DNA from: a virus
IMG/VR virus record: IMGVR_UViG_3300005732_000032
Coordinates: 1-44,787 of that record
DNA: 44,787 nt
Strand: one strand, 5' to 3'
This document shows positions 30,601-39,567 of this stretch, in pieces. The position numbers and the translations under genes are program-made. The notes beneath the pieces were generated by a model, which searched no databases, was not told the DNA's origin, and saw nothing but the letters and a program-made list of their open reading frames with translations. Numbering within the stretch: the stretch's first letter is position 1; every line of letters begins with the position of its first letter.

Positions 30601-33310
30601 CTCAGATCGTAATTTATTCTACGGCTTGGGTACTAGTTATTTCAATCCGGTATCTGCGGCGCTTGGTGGGGCTAGTTATACTTACGACCCTACTGTGTTA
30701 TTTACTCCTCATAACCTCGACTTAGGATTTAGTCCTACAGGTTTACAGGATGACACTATTACAGATGTATATAATTGGGATCCGGAAGATGCTACTGCAA
30801 CTGATTGTCGTATGGCAATTATGTGGCAACACAATGCTAATTTTGAGGATTATGTAGGTGTTAGATTATCTATATGGGAGCCTCAATTCTTATTTGCTCT
30901 CCACAACGATTGGGATGGTATGGCATTAAACTTAGATAGCAATAGTTCTGCTTCTAGTTTTGTGGAAAGGTTTGCTGTAGATGGTGTACGTTTAGCTGCA
31001 CAAGTCAATGTATATAACAGCCCTTCTGGGGTTATATCTCCAACAGAATGGAAATTAAAATACAGTAATTCCAACATAGATGAGACTTATCACGCTATCA
31101 CTAAGAGATTCCGTTGGGATGATCCTAATTTTGATAACTGGGTAAATATATTTGGTGGGGATTGTTTTATGACCTACACTTATAAAAGAATTTCTAGGCC
31201 TCTAGGTGTACCGGGGGTTGAAACAGCTCAAGACTGGAAAGCTTATCATTACCATAATCGAGCACCTGGACTTATACCGCACGGTATTGTATTCCCTATG
31301 GTGCAAGAATGTAATTATAATACTGCATTGAGAGCATATGAATTCTATAGCGCGGAAGAAAAAGTATTATACGGTAAAGATAGATCATTCTACCCTCTAG
31401 ATGAGATTGATGCTTTGAGAAGCTCTAAGCAACCTGAATCACATGGTTATAATCACGGATATACTTGGGTTGATTCTGATCGAGTATTTGCTGCTTTGAA
31501 TGACAGGGCGCCATCTTTGAATATCAATTATGGAAACCGTGTCATGGTATCTGCTCCAGCTATTGCAGGTAACTTCTTTAATGGTTACACCGATTTTAGT
31601 GGGCTGAATTACAGAGACTACAACAAACAACTTGGTGAGATTACAGCCATCATCACTCACGGTGATTATGCGTATTGTATCTTTGAAGCTGGTGTGGGAG
31701 TTATCCCTATCAATCAGAGAACAATGGTTACTCAGCAAACTGGAGGTGTATTCCTAGATGATGCTGAAGTACTAGCGCAGAAGATGCAAATCATTTCTTC
31801 TGAGTATGGTTCTGACCAACAATTTTCTGTTATCAAAACAGATGAGTATGTTTATGGTGTAGACTTCAATAAGAATAAAGTATGGCGTATTGTATCGCAA
31901 GGTGGTGGGCATAGATTAGAATTGATTTCTGATTTTGCTATACAATCTATTTTAAATGTATACAAAGAAAGACTTACAGCTAATCAACTGAGCAATGCTG
32001 TTAAGACTAACTATGATCGCGAAAGAAATAACGTTATATTCTCTTACTACAGCGAATTATTTGGTAATTACGTGACTGATTTCTACCAGCTCGTAGAAGA
32101 TCCTAATCCCCCTGTAGAGGAGGATACAGGTACAACTATAGATCCAGATGAGCAAGTAGCCTTATCAGCTCGTATAAATAATGCTGTAGCTAAGGCTAAT
32201 GGAAATGCAGATGGGGAAACAGCTGAGGAAACAGCTAAACGTAAAGCTTACGTTTCTGTAAAAGATTATTCTGTAGGCCAAGAAGTTCCTGCAGATGACC
32301 TTGTGGTATCCCCTGACGATAATCCGGATATTGACACACCTTCTGTGGAGAATGAGGATGGAGAACTAGTTCCTATTAATGAAACTGACCCATACGGTAA
32401 CTATATACCACAACTATGGCGATCAAATGATTTAGGTACTGTATATTGGAATGAGACGCTTAATAAGTGGATATCTCGTCTATCTTGGAATCCTCTTTGG
32501 ACTTTCAATTTAGAGAGTAAATTATTCTCATTCAACGCTTTGGCTGATCAGGAAACTATTTGGGAACACTTCTCGCAAGAAGTACCTCACTGCCATTTCT
32601 ACGGTCACCAAGAAAAATTTGTGTTTGAATTTGTTATTGTAGATAATTCTTCAGCGCAAAAGATTTTGAACAATTTAATGTTTATTTGTAACAGAGAATT
32701 CCCAGGACGTATCACTTACGGTTTACTGGAAAATGATTTCGATTACGAATTGACTGACGCAACTACTGCTTCCGGTTTAGGTGGGCAGGATAACGGTTAT
32801 ACTGAGCTTCTTAAGCAAAGGCAAGAACCTAATCCAATGTCTCCACTAGGAAATGGTAATATCAACGCTTGGGACACAGTTACGACGGGTATTGTAGATA
32901 ATAACGGTACTATGGTAACTGCGTTCACTATGAGTGCTACAAATGGTGACCCTATTAGCCAAGAAGAATCTGAAAGAATAGTTGGGGGGTACATGACTTG
33001 GAACGGTGTAATTTATATAATTGGGCCTAGTTTTGAAAGTAATGGTGTATTTTACAATGAAGTTTGGGATCAAAATGGTAATAATATCGCAGGCGCACTT
33101 CCCGCGACTTGGGATTTCAATAGCGTAGATTTCGGTATAATCCAACAGAATATGGAGTATAACGAAGATCATTTGTATATAGAAGTTGGTCAAGGTGATG
33201 ATCAATCTCGTGTAAGAGATAAGGCAATAAGAGTAAGAGTAATGTATGAAGGATATAACTATTACACTATTCAAGCTATAATATCAAACTTTGTTTATTC
33301 ATTCGGCTAA
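27608..33310 (+). CDS. Giant tail (muzzle-type) protein (1900 aa)
   Basis: The largest gene of the window. Beta-rich throughout with aromatic residues and repeated short Asp/Asn/Gly turns, no coiled coil, no membrane segment, and a long acidic, low-complexity linker at about residues 1495-1600 followed by a compact C-terminal part. These features do not suit a tape measure (helical) but fit a large tail-nozzle protein, as the muzzle of crAss-like phages. The start overlaps the preceding gene by 17 bases. It is followed by fibre genes. Exact role is inferred from size, composition and order. Confidence 0.7.
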   Translation: MANSVNTFSELNTDSHPVNTQPNVMTDAINATLTTKGENQLILQNMEGNHVKTTLTEGFKPLGVEVFNDIAYIISGRFDSTDGGFFEGEIGTFPSPDWNSLLAQSNIDPNFYLPLKDEYAPLYNFSTSTSDIVLDDDVNYTDPFRTQLLNFISDRLIEVEVQPSYDESVNIIFTDDYNPPRLVNSRFRLSENGKQAAIADRRQDRDTNTYSNQRFGGTRLIRQANKIPDLEFLGVQTGGILDGGDYKFYFRYTDSDGALTDLIEESRTVAVAYNDHGTKSGDTTDKMVKFKLSNLDKTFSGVRVYYSKAEGETSTVTTIKEISNIYDIGDEDEMFINIYGSESTSDITSSNLNIDYSSIHTVKTMTQYNDRLLFGNITSRNNDFETLKELAQRLRIEEVDMQIPIKEIGTGYADPDNVYHNLGYWAGETYEVGIVFILKEGQGTTPALPIRGGDNYEDNFSYTGITPITTDDGYKDATSSENRLGVYRTNKCRTKLTNGGEDTMVRYFRVNVSSIRNHPYIVENTDGFFFVRKTRKKDAIIQGYICNAFREPIMAGHAGQVDQLSTGERNLHVREDGEDVTLGATRVDWHESNGTILPIWNGIGCLGEGSLNGVYAGTTAGDKYPIGACKILPAPGRMLDFVKFNKEIIPQQKTYQGAVNGLSIGGVNDTVEGSDIANYWSFYASDMLVDAPLFASIFNNESKGMMVDQNPVIAKAPFGGLNIAPPSGKIDTYEQVLTPYTYAIPAGSPPEDFYNPNGYNFVIFLRQPNPSVHPRSIGEQIGEMYDQAYDFVEQTGNPDILETTLQVEILGQSGSILDQSVIAELFVQVDISNTLAPTVTMTLNTTVTGLTTGISVTAGGAATGTMVPGNTLPNPSDWQDADHGSFSWIWRTFVMDPMVGIEVTDNATATTFTQDLDIRWEESSWDMQVANLTLNSTADVNSVKELYLESHTFCPEPMTDPSTMTTLPADQQDDQRKIYMSYVLGGQDGFSNDQFASRSDRNLFYGLGTSYFNPVSAALGGASYTYDPTVLFTPHNLDLGFSPTGLQDDTITDVYNWDPEDATATDCRMAIMWQHNANFEDYVGVRLSIWEPQFLFALHNDWDGMALNLDSNSSASSFVERFAVDGVRLAAQVNVYNSPSGVISPTEWKLKYSNSNIDETYHAITKRFRWDDPNFDNWVNIFGGDCFMTYTYKRISRPLGVPGVETAQDWKAYHYHNRAPGLIPHGIVFPMVQECNYNTALRAYEFYSAEEKVLYGKDRSFYPLDEIDALRSSKQPESHGYNHGYTWVDSDRVFAALNDRAPSLNINYGNRVMVSAPAIAGNFFNGYTDFSGLNYRDYNKQLGEITAIITHGDYAYCIFEAGVGVIPINQRTMVTQQTGGVFLDDAEVLAQKMQIISSEYGSDQQFSVIKTDEYVYGVDFNKNKVWRIVSQGGGHRLELISDFAIQSILNVYKERLTANQLSNAVKTNYDRERNNVIFSYYSELFGNYVTDFYQLVEDPNPPVEEDTGTTIDPDEQVALSARINNAVAKANGNADGETAEETAKRKAYVSVKDYSVGQEVPADDLVVSPDDNPDIDTPSVENEDGELVPINETDPYGNYIPQLWRSNDLGTVYWNETLNKWISRLSWNPLWTFNLESKLFSFNALADQETIWEHFSQEVPHCHFYGHQEKFVFEFVIVDNSSAQKILNNLMFICNREFPGRITYGLLENDFDYELTDATTASGLGGQDNGYTELLKQRQEPNPMSPLGNGNINAWDTVTTGIVDNNGTMVTAFTMSATNGDPISQEESERIVGGYMTWNGVIYIIGPSFESNGVFYNEVWDQNGNNIAGALPATWDFNSVDFGIIQQNMEYNEDHLYIEVGQGDDQSRVRDKAIRVRVMYEGYNYYTIQAIISNFVYSFG

Positions 33311-33320
33311 AATTTTAAAG

Positions 33321-34019
33321 ATGGCTAAAGATAATATATACGATTTACATTTAACAGAAGTACTGTTAAGATTATGCACAGACTGCACAGGCGGAGGCAC
33401 ATCCTCTAACGTACCTTCTTTGACTTTATCTAGTGCAGTTGGAGATACATTACCGGAAAACAGTAATGAGAATGTTATATTCACATCTACAGTTAACAAT
33501 ATTCCTTCGGGTTATTCTATACAAGCGAGTAGCCATGTGATGAGTTATCCTAACGGTGATCCTGATACTGTGAGTAGTAGTTCTCCTATGGCTGGACCTA
33601 GCACTAATGTTATCTTGGGTGTTGTAGGTTCTACATTTGTAGTCACATCTACTGTTACTTTAGAGCATGCAACTGATCCGGATATTGTATTGAGTGATAC
33701 ATTTACTATTACGTCTGTTTTACCTATTTATTACGGAGTTAAAACAGCAGAGGCAATTCCGACTACAACAGGGTTAGACCAGATTAGTAGTGCTAATAAC
33801 CAATTCTCCCTAACGTCTACAGTAGTTGGGCGTATGTATATTGTGTTACCTTCCACTTTATCAGCTTTATTGTCTGTTTCAGGGCCGAACGGTTTAACTT
33901 ATACTGTAGCTAATGATTTCACATTAATTATGCAGGGTAGTTTGAACTACTACATTTTGAATTACGATACCCAACTCACTGGTACAAATGTAAAATTATT
34001 CACGTTAAACTTCTCTTAG
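33321..34019 (+). CDS. Ig-like virion protein (232 aa)
   Basis: I choose the ATG at 33321 (MAKDNIYDLHLTEVLLRLCT), which follows an A-rich leader (AAAATTTTAAAG); the open frame extends 30 bases upstream into the 1900-aa gene. After a short N-terminal region with Cys-rich spots (LCTDCTGGG), there are two to three all-beta segments rich in Thr, Ser and Val, with alternating hydrophobic strands (SVVGSTFVVTSTVTLEH-like) as in Ig-like domains used on tail fibres and capsids. It begins the fibre series after the giant tail protein. The fold is guessed from pattern. Confidence 0.6.
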   Translation: MAKDNIYDLHLTEVLLRLCTDCTGGGTSSNVPSLTLSSAVGDTLPENSNENVIFTSTVNNIPSGYSIQASSHVMSYPNGDPDTVSSSSPMAGPSTNVILGVVGSTFVVTSTVTLEHATDPDIVLSDTFTITSVLPIYYGVKTAEAIPTTTGLDQISSANNQFSLTSTVVGRMYIVLPSTLSALLSVSGPNGLTYTVANDFTLIMQGSLNYYILNYDTQLTGTNVKLFTLNFS

Positions 34020-34066
34020 TATCTCGTGATTTTTTACTATATAGATAACACAACAAAATTGAAAAT

Positions 34067-35605
34067 ATGGCAGTAGAAATATATGATAACTTAGACGTCA
34101 AAAAAGCTTCTCACTTAGATGAGAGGTTAGTTTCTGTTAGTACTGCATCTAGTTTACCGGATCCTACTGTAGCTAGCAACTTCATTTATGAAGGAGCTAT
34201 TGCTTATGTCGTTGATGAGAATGCACATTACAGATGCGAAGATGTGAGTAGTGTTCTTACTTGGGTATATTGGATGGGATCTGGAGCAAATGATCTAGTA
34301 GTGGGAAGCATGACTATCCTACCTACAGACACCGTTTTAGACTTGTCTGCAGTTACTCCTTCAGTAGACCAATGTTATGCAGTGGAAGTTTCTATTACAG
34401 ATACAGGCGGAGGTCAGACTAGTGCTGCAATCAGTTCTATAACAAACTTTCCTTCAGGTACAGATAGATTACTTACTTTCAAAGTAGAGAATGGTAAACA
34501 ATTAACATTCGTTCACAACGATTACGCTACAGCTACAGCCAACGAGATCGTTATAGAAGATGGCTATGATATGACTCTTACAGGAAGAGTTATAGGTAAC
34601 GAAACTTTAACGCTAAAGGCGCATGGTACAGCTTTCGCTCAATGGGATGCTGTGCAGTTTGTAACTGCTAGCGAATGGCTTACAGCTATTTCTACAGGTT
34701 TAGTAGTAGATAACTTAACTACACAAGATGGTGCTTCTGCTTTATCTGCGAATCAAGGTTATATCTTGGCTCAGATGATGGACGAGAAACAACAAGTACT
34801 ATCAGCTGGGGATAACATTACATTAATTCCGGGGTCAAACTCTACGGAGATACAAGCTGATCCATGGGAGTGGGTATCCACTATTTATGGGACGACGGTT
34901 ACTGATTTAGATTCAGCCCTTATATGGCTGTCTACTAATCCTTTCGGTACTTCTGCACAGAACTATTATAGAATTGTAGGTCGTTCAGAACGTGCGGCTC
35001 CTACATTAATGTTACCACCTAGGAAAGATCCTACAGTTTTAGGTAATTGGAGAATACTATCTGAAGGTGTTAGTCAAGTTAAACATGCTTATTTCAAACC
35101 CGGTAACCAAAGTTTAGATGCAGATTTAGTTCTATCTAACCAACATTTTGTAACTTACCATACCTCTGATTATGTAGGAGACTGGATGTCACATTCATAT
35201 GATGCAGGTTCACCGGGCACAGCTGCTAAGGCTATGATCTTACCAAACGGTTTATATGAAGTAAAAATACATTTAGTTGTACTGACTACAGATTTATCGG
35301 ATATGTGTAATTTACAGGCCTCTTTATGGCAAGTGACTGGTGACGCATCTTCTTCAAACCCATTAGGTACAGGAGCATTTGCTACTGTCATGTCAAAGGG
35401 TTATGGATCATATGATGCTAGAACTTCTACAGGATACCAATCTTTTGATCTTATTGGTACATTTGAGGTAGATAGTAGTGACGCTGCAAATCCATTTGTA
35501 GGATTCACTACATCATTTGCCAAATCAGACGGTAGTACTACAAATTTAAGTACTTACACTGTTATAGAAAATGAAAGCAGTATTCAAGTAACAAAAATTA
35601 GATAA
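34067..35605 (+). CDS. Tail fibre or receptor-binding protein (512 aa)
   Basis: The N-terminal 80 residues contain LDERLVSVSTA and FIYEGAIAYVVDENAHYRC, a block that recurs in form in the 181-aa and 248-aa proteins downstream; it may be a shared docking domain. The middle (about 85-260) is beta-rich and includes QDGASALSANQGYILAQMMD, a common fibre segment. The C-terminal part (about 340-512) is a beta-sandwich-like region rich in Tyr and Ser, as in receptor-binding heads. No enzymatic motif is seen. Position among the fibres and the modular build support this. Confidence 0.65.
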   Translation: MAVEIYDNLDVKKASHLDERLVSVSTASSLPDPTVASNFIYEGAIAYVVDENAHYRCEDVSSVLTWVYWMGSGANDLVVGSMTILPTDTVLDLSAVTPSVDQCYAVEVSITDTGGGQTSAAISSITNFPSGTDRLLTFKVENGKQLTFVHNDYATATANEIVIEDGYDMTLTGRVIGNETLTLKAHGTAFAQWDAVQFVTASEWLTAISTGLVVDNLTTQDGASALSANQGYILAQMMDEKQQVLSAGDNITLIPGSNSTEIQADPWEWVSTIYGTTVTDLDSALIWLSTNPFGTSAQNYYRIVGRSERAAPTLMLPPRKDPTVLGNWRILSEGVSQVKHAYFKPGNQSLDADLVLSNQHFVTYHTSDYVGDWMSHSYDAGSPGTAAKAMILPNGLYEVKIHLVVLTTDLSDMCNLQASLWQVTGDASSSNPLGTGAFATVMSKGYGSYDARTSTGYQSFDLIGTFEVDSSDAANPFVGFTTSFAKSDGSTTNLSTYTVIENESSIQVTKIR

Positions 35606-35607
35606 CT

Positions 35608-36303
35608 ATGATTAGCGCAAAACAAGTACATAATATTTTATCTAGTAGCCAAATTGGTTCAGGTAGGGAGGCAGGTACTTTTATACCACCCCAAGCAACT
35701 TTTACAGCTGACGACGATAGCTATGATGTAGCAAATATACCAGCATCTCTTACATTGTCTGGTGCTATTGATTTCAATAGCGCTAACAACTTATCTTGGC
35801 AGATAAAAGATGGAGATAATAATGTATTAGCTTCAGGCTCTAGCAGTACTCCTTCCCATGTTATAAGCTCTCCTCCTACCACGGCAGGAACCTATACATA
35901 TAAATTAGAAGTATCTTACACAAATAATCAAGCTACACCTTACTCATTTACTGTATTAGAAACAGTAGATGTAACATCACCTGCTTTAATAGGTCAGGTA
36001 GCTAACGGAGTAACTATAACTACTTCTGGGGATCTTACACCAGCTATAGAGGCTACCTTAACAGAGAAGACTATGGCAGAGATTGCTGTGTTGAACAGTA
36101 TTGTAGCGACTGAAGTACCTAATGGTTATGTAGTTATAGTAGTGCCTACAGCGTTTGGTTCTGTCACTGATATAGCTGACCAAAATGATGATTCTGCACT
36201 TAGCGACTTTAACACAGTAACTGATACAATAAACAACAGGACTATTTATGTAAGTAACGCTGCTTACACACCTGCTACTTATGAGTTTAAAGTAATATTC
36301 TAA
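35608..36303 (+). CDS. Ig-like fibre or decoration protein (231 aa)
   Basis: Contains an Ig-like beta-sandwich pattern at about residues 30-120 (PASLTLSGAIDFNSANNLSW, TTAGTYTYKLEVSYTNN), followed by a second beta-rich domain (about 125-231) ending YEFKVIF, which resembles in type the C-terminal part of the 232-aa protein at 33321. It starts 2 bases after the previous gene and ends 3 bases before the next. Ig-like domains on phage virions are known to bind host surface carbohydrates or mucus. The binding target cannot be inferred. Confidence 0.6.
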   Translation: MISAKQVHNILSSSQIGSGREAGTFIPPQATFTADDDSYDVANIPASLTLSGAIDFNSANNLSWQIKDGDNNVLASGSSSTPSHVISSPPTTAGTYTYKLEVSYTNNQATPYSFTVLETVDVTSPALIGQVANGVTITTSGDLTPAIEATLTEKTMAEIAVLNSIVATEVPNGYVVIVVPTAFGSVTDIADQNDDSALSDFNTVTDTINNRTIYVSNAAYTPATYEFKVIF

Positions 36304-36306
36304 TAT

Positions 36307-36852
36307 ATGCCTAGCTCTATAACAAACCCTAAAATATTAACCAATGGTTATCATTTAGGCTCTCAAGCGCCTTTAGATGATCGTTTAGTGTTTAAAACTA
36401 CAGCGGAAGCTATAGATCTAGGTATAGGAGACGCTGAGGCATACCGTTATTATGAGGGTATGCGTATTTGGTGTTTGGATGTAAATAAAGAATATGTTTG
36501 GCAAGAGTCTGTTAGTGGTTTAATAACTGGCGGTTTCACTTACGCAGCTGGCACTAATGCTCGCGGTATAGATTACAGTTCCAGGACTTTTAACTTTGTT
36601 GAAACTGGGTATGTAGCTGCAGTCTTCCCTTCTGTCTATACATCCTCAGGGGACATTTTGGCATTAACACCGCTTGTCAAAACTATATCAGCGTCCGTGG
36701 ATATAATAGATATTTCGGTGTACGATGCTGCTGATGTTGATATATCAGACGCAATACATGTAGAAAGAACGGTGGCTGCTGATACAGTTACACTTTCTTC
36801 AAATATAGATCTATTTGGAGTTCAAATAAAAATATTGTACATAGCCCCATAA
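36307..36852 (+). CDS. Fibre-series protein with shared N-terminal module (181 aa)
   Basis: The N-terminal part has LDDRLVFKTTAEA and YYEGMRIWCLDVNKEYVW, matching in order the LDERLV and YEG...VDENAHY blocks of the 512-aa protein. The C-terminal 100 residues are beta-rich and Ser/Thr/Val-rich. It lacks a long fibre shaft, so it may be a chaperone-like or short fibre component. Directly follows the Ig-like gene, and a palindrome at 36862 separates it from the next gene. Confidence 0.6.
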   Translation: MPSSITNPKILTNGYHLGSQAPLDDRLVFKTTAEAIDLGIGDAEAYRYYEGMRIWCLDVNKEYVWQESVSGLITGGFTYAAGTNARGIDYSSRTFNFVETGYVAAVFPSVYTSSGDILALTPLVKTISASVDIIDISVYDAADVDISDAIHVERTVAADTVTLSSNIDLFGVQIKILYIAP

Positions 36853-36861
36853 GGTAGTACG

Positions 36862-36875
36862 ATTAATCGATTAAT
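36862..36875. promoter_or_regulatory. 14-bp perfect palindrome
   Basis: ATTAATCGATTAAT lies 15 bases before the ATG at 36891. It could be a binding site or a weak hairpin. Confidence 0.3.
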
Positions 36876-36890
36876 AATAAAAGAACAAAA

Positions 36891-37637
36891 ATGGCAACTA
36901 AAGACATTTATGTACATTTAGACGGTAACGGCCAACAGTTACAGAACTGGGCTATGGAACCGTTCACAACCGCAGCCTTGGCAGCATTAGCTGGTGCTGA
37001 CCTTTATGAAGGTAGATTTGCTTATGACACAGACAAGAACAAAGTAGTTCATTATGATGGAACTGCATGGAGAACGTTAGTTAACTCATCTGAATTAAAT
37101 AAGTTTGGTGCTTTAATTGGAACCGTAGATGCTACTGCAGGTATTCCTGATGGAACTACTGCTGGTCAAATTGGTTCTGGTGTAGATGAGTTAGGGGTTC
37201 CTTTAACTACAGCTGCTTCATTACAAAAAGGAGATTTCTGGATTGTATCTGTAGCGGGTGTTATTGCTGGTATTCAAGGTAATGATACTCTACATGTTGG
37301 AGATCTTTTAATGTGTACTGTCGATGGTTCGACTACTGCATCTGACTGGATTGGTATCCAAATGAATGTTAACGACCTTAGCTTAGGTTCTGGTGGAGGG
37401 AGTGGGGTATTTGCTGTTACTAAAACAGCTGCTTTAGTTGCTGCAACGCCTTTATCATTTGCCGCTGAAATGGCTGCTGCAGTTCCTGTTGCTATGACTA
37501 CTATCAGAAGCGTTCAAGTGATTGAAGACGCTACTGGTGAAGATATAACTTCAGGTTTAAGAATTGACTGGACTGCTCAAGAGGTAGAGGCTAACGTTGC
37601 TGTTGCATCCGTTACTATTACAATCTTAGGAGAGTAA
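36891..37637 (+). CDS. Tail fibre-associated protein (248 aa)
   Basis: Begins MATKDIYVHLDGNGQQLQNW and contains LYEGRFAYDTDKNKVVHYDG near residue 45, a motif commonly seen in phage fibre N termini and also present in form in the two fibre proteins upstream. The centre is Gly/Ala/Thr-rich (TVDATAGIPDGTTAGQIGSG), and the C terminus is a beta-rich region. It is followed by a UUCG-loop terminator. Its role is a fibre or fibre-tip component. Confidence 0.65.
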   Translation: MATKDIYVHLDGNGQQLQNWAMEPFTTAALAALAGADLYEGRFAYDTDKNKVVHYDGTAWRTLVNSSELNKFGALIGTVDATAGIPDGTTAGQIGSGVDELGVPLTTAASLQKGDFWIVSVAGVIAGIQGNDTLHVGDLLMCTVDGSTTASDWIGIQMNVNDLSLGSGGGSGVFAVTKTAALVAATPLSFAAEMAAAVPVAMTTIRSVQVIEDATGEDITSGLRIDWTAQEVEANVAVASVTITILGE

Positions 37638-37658
37638 TTTCTATAATACTTCCAAACA

Positions 37659-37686
37659 GGTCGTGCTCTTCGGGGTACGGCCTTTT
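37659..37686 (+). terminator. Terminator with UUCG tetraloop
   Basis: GGTCGTGCTC pairs with GGGTACGGCC around the very stable loop TTCG (10 pairs with some G-T), followed by four T. Confidence 0.8.
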
Positions 37687-37720
37687 GGTGGTAAAGAACG
37701 AAATTAATAAAATTATATAG

Positions 37721-39025
37721 ATGGCTGAAAAGAATTTTTATGTAGATGTAAGAATGCACGATGGTGCTGACACAGCCTTAATCTCACTAAGGGATACAAA
37801 TGATGTCTTTGCTATAAACCCTACTGTATCCAGGTTAGCTATAGGTAGCGGTACACTGACTACAGGCGGTGTTGATACAGTGGCTATAGGTTCTAATGCT
37901 TCTGCAGGAAATACTGGTGCTGTATCTTTAGGGCGTCAAGCTGGTGCTGCAACAGGCACTCAAGGGGCTTATGCTATTAATATAGGTTACCAAACCAATC
38001 TAGGTACTCTAGACATAGGGCAGGACAGTATTACTATGGGTCGCTTAGCCTACGCCAGAACTACTGGGTCCATATCCATAGGTTTACAAGCTGGCCTTAC
38101 TACTGGGACAGTAAGTAATCAATCCATAACTATAGGATACCAAGCTAATCAAGGAGCTGCTAACATAGGGTTTCAATCTGTTGCTATAGGATATCAAGCA
38201 GATGCTACTTCTAGCGACACTATTGCCCTAGGTAGACAAGCTGTTGCTAGTGGTAATGATGCCATTGCAATTGGTCCAGGAACTACTACAACAGCAGCAC
38301 AATCTATTGCTATCGGTAACGGTGCTCAAGGTGTAGGTGTTTCGCTAGGTATAGCTATAGGTAACAATGCTGCTAACAGTGCTGGCAGTACTCGTGCTGT
38401 GGCAATAGGGCCAGATGCTACAAGTGGTAGTCAATCTGTGGCGATAGGTAACAATGCTGGTGCTCCACAAGGTAACGCTGTGTCTGTAGGTAATGCCACT
38501 GCAACTGTTACTGGTGGTACGGCTGTGGGATTTTCTGCAGGTGCTGGTGGTGGTGCTGGCGCTACTAACGCTATATCTATAGGCCGTGACGCTAACGGAC
38601 CTGCTTACACTAATGTGGGTAGTGCCTCTATAGCGCTAGGTTATGGTGCAAACAGCCTAACCAATAACTCTATAGCCGTAGGTACAGATTCTTCTGCTTC
38701 AGGTAGAGAGTCTATAGCTCTAGGTAAACAAGCAGCTACTACTGTGGACAACGCTGGTATTATCAATGTTTCTGGTGTAGCTGCAACTAATGGTGTAACC
38801 GATACTTTTGTAGTACATACGGCTGATGCTACCCCTGACGTGGGTGTTAGAGCTGGTGTGTTCGAAATTAGAGAATATACTGTTGCTACACTTCCTTCTG
38901 TTGCTAATAGTAGAGCAGGTTTAGCTGGTGTTATAGTAGTTACTGACGAGGTCGGTGGAAGGACTCTTGCAAGTAGTGATGGAACAAACTGGAGACGTGT
39001 GAGCGATGGATCCATATGCGCTTGA
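37721..39025 (+). CDS. Fibre with YadA-head-like (Hep/Hag) repeats (434 aa)
   Basis: Between residues about 40 and 330 there are many copies of a short repeat ending in A/S-I-A/S-I/L-G (for example TVAIGSNAS, AVSLGRQAG, SITIGYQAN, SVAIGNNAG, SIAIGNGAQ), spaced 14-20 residues. This is the left-handed beta-roll repeat of YadA-type trimeric adhesin heads. A C-terminal domain (about 350-434) contains LAGVIVVTDEVGGRTLASSD. Trimeric fibre shafts of this kind present binding tips to host surfaces. The start (MAEKNFYVDVRMHDG) resembles the 248-aa protein (MATKDIYVHLDG). Confidence 0.8.
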   Translation: MAEKNFYVDVRMHDGADTALISLRDTNDVFAINPTVSRLAIGSGTLTTGGVDTVAIGSNASAGNTGAVSLGRQAGAATGTQGAYAINIGYQTNLGTLDIGQDSITMGRLAYARTTGSISIGLQAGLTTGTVSNQSITIGYQANQGAANIGFQSVAIGYQADATSSDTIALGRQAVASGNDAIAIGPGTTTTAAQSIAIGNGAQGVGVSLGIAIGNNAANSAGSTRAVAIGPDATSGSQSVAIGNNAGAPQGNAVSVGNATATVTGGTAVGFSAGAGGGAGATNAISIGRDANGPAYTNVGSASIALGYGANSLTNNSIAVGTDSSASGRESIALGKQAATTVDNAGIINVSGVAATNGVTDTFVVHTADATPDVGVRAGVFEIREYTVATLPSVANSRAGLAGVIVVTDEVGGRTLASSDGTNWRRVSDGSICA

Positions 39026-39075
39026 TCCTGAATATTTGAAAATAAATACTTATAAATAATAAACATAAAACCAAA

Positions 39076-39456
39076 ATGTTAAAGACAAATTCAGCAATCA
39101 CAGTAATGCAAAGAGGGGCGGTACTGCCTACAGAGACTGAAGATAAAGTATTATATGGTAAAGTGACTGATATCAACCTTTCTTTCGAGTTAGGTGGAGT
39201 AAATGTTATGTACTCTTACTATGAAACTATTGTACACGATGAAGGTACAGAGACTGAGTGGGCTGAAGAAAGACTATATGAGTATTCTAGTAAGTTCTAC
39301 ACTTTTGCGCAAATTGAAGCTTTGAAAGCAGCTATCCCAGCTATTCCAGGTGGATTAACTGAAGAGGAGGAAATGACTTATAAGTACAAAGAAGGTCTAC
39401 GTATTGAAATGGCGAGTCGTTTTGGTATTGAAGCTGATGACCTAGTAGACGTATAA
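39076..39456 (+). CDS. Unknown protein following the fibre (126 aa)
   Basis: A small acidic alpha/beta protein, with strand-like first half (KVTDINLSFELGGVNVMYSY) and a helical second half (FAQIEALKAAIPAIPGGLTE, IEMASRFGIEADDLV). It starts after an A-rich leader (AACATAAAACCAAAATG) and is followed by a terminator at 39477. By position it could be a fibre assembly chaperone, but that is a guess. No family recognised. Confidence 0.55.
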   Translation: MLKTNSAITVMQRGAVLPTETEDKVLYGKVTDINLSFELGGVNVMYSYYETIVHDEGTETEWAEERLYEYSSKFYTFAQIEALKAAIPAIPGGLTEEEEMTYKYKEGLRIEMASRFGIEADDLVDV

Positions 39457-39476
39457 AGATAACAATACTTTCACAG

Positions 39477-39504
39477 ATACCACTCTTTCCGGGGTGGTAT
39501 TTTT
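39477..39504 (+). terminator. Rho-independent terminator after the fibre block
   Basis: ATACCACTC pairs with GGGTGGTAT (9 pairs, one or two G-T), loop of 6 bases, then five T. Confidence 0.85.
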
Positions 39505-39567
39505 GTATCCTGATATTTTAAATTAAAATCCTTATAAATTTAGGGTATACAAATTAATTTCGAAATT

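Noticed and set aside
27608-33310. Tape measure protein for a long tail
   Set aside because: The protein is beta-rich and not helical, has no coiled coil or membrane segments, and lies after connector genes as a nozzle-type protein would.
37900-38740. CRISPR array in the repeated region
   Set aside because: The repetition is at the protein level (IAIG repeats) inside an open gene; DNA units vary and lack identical repeats with unique spacers.
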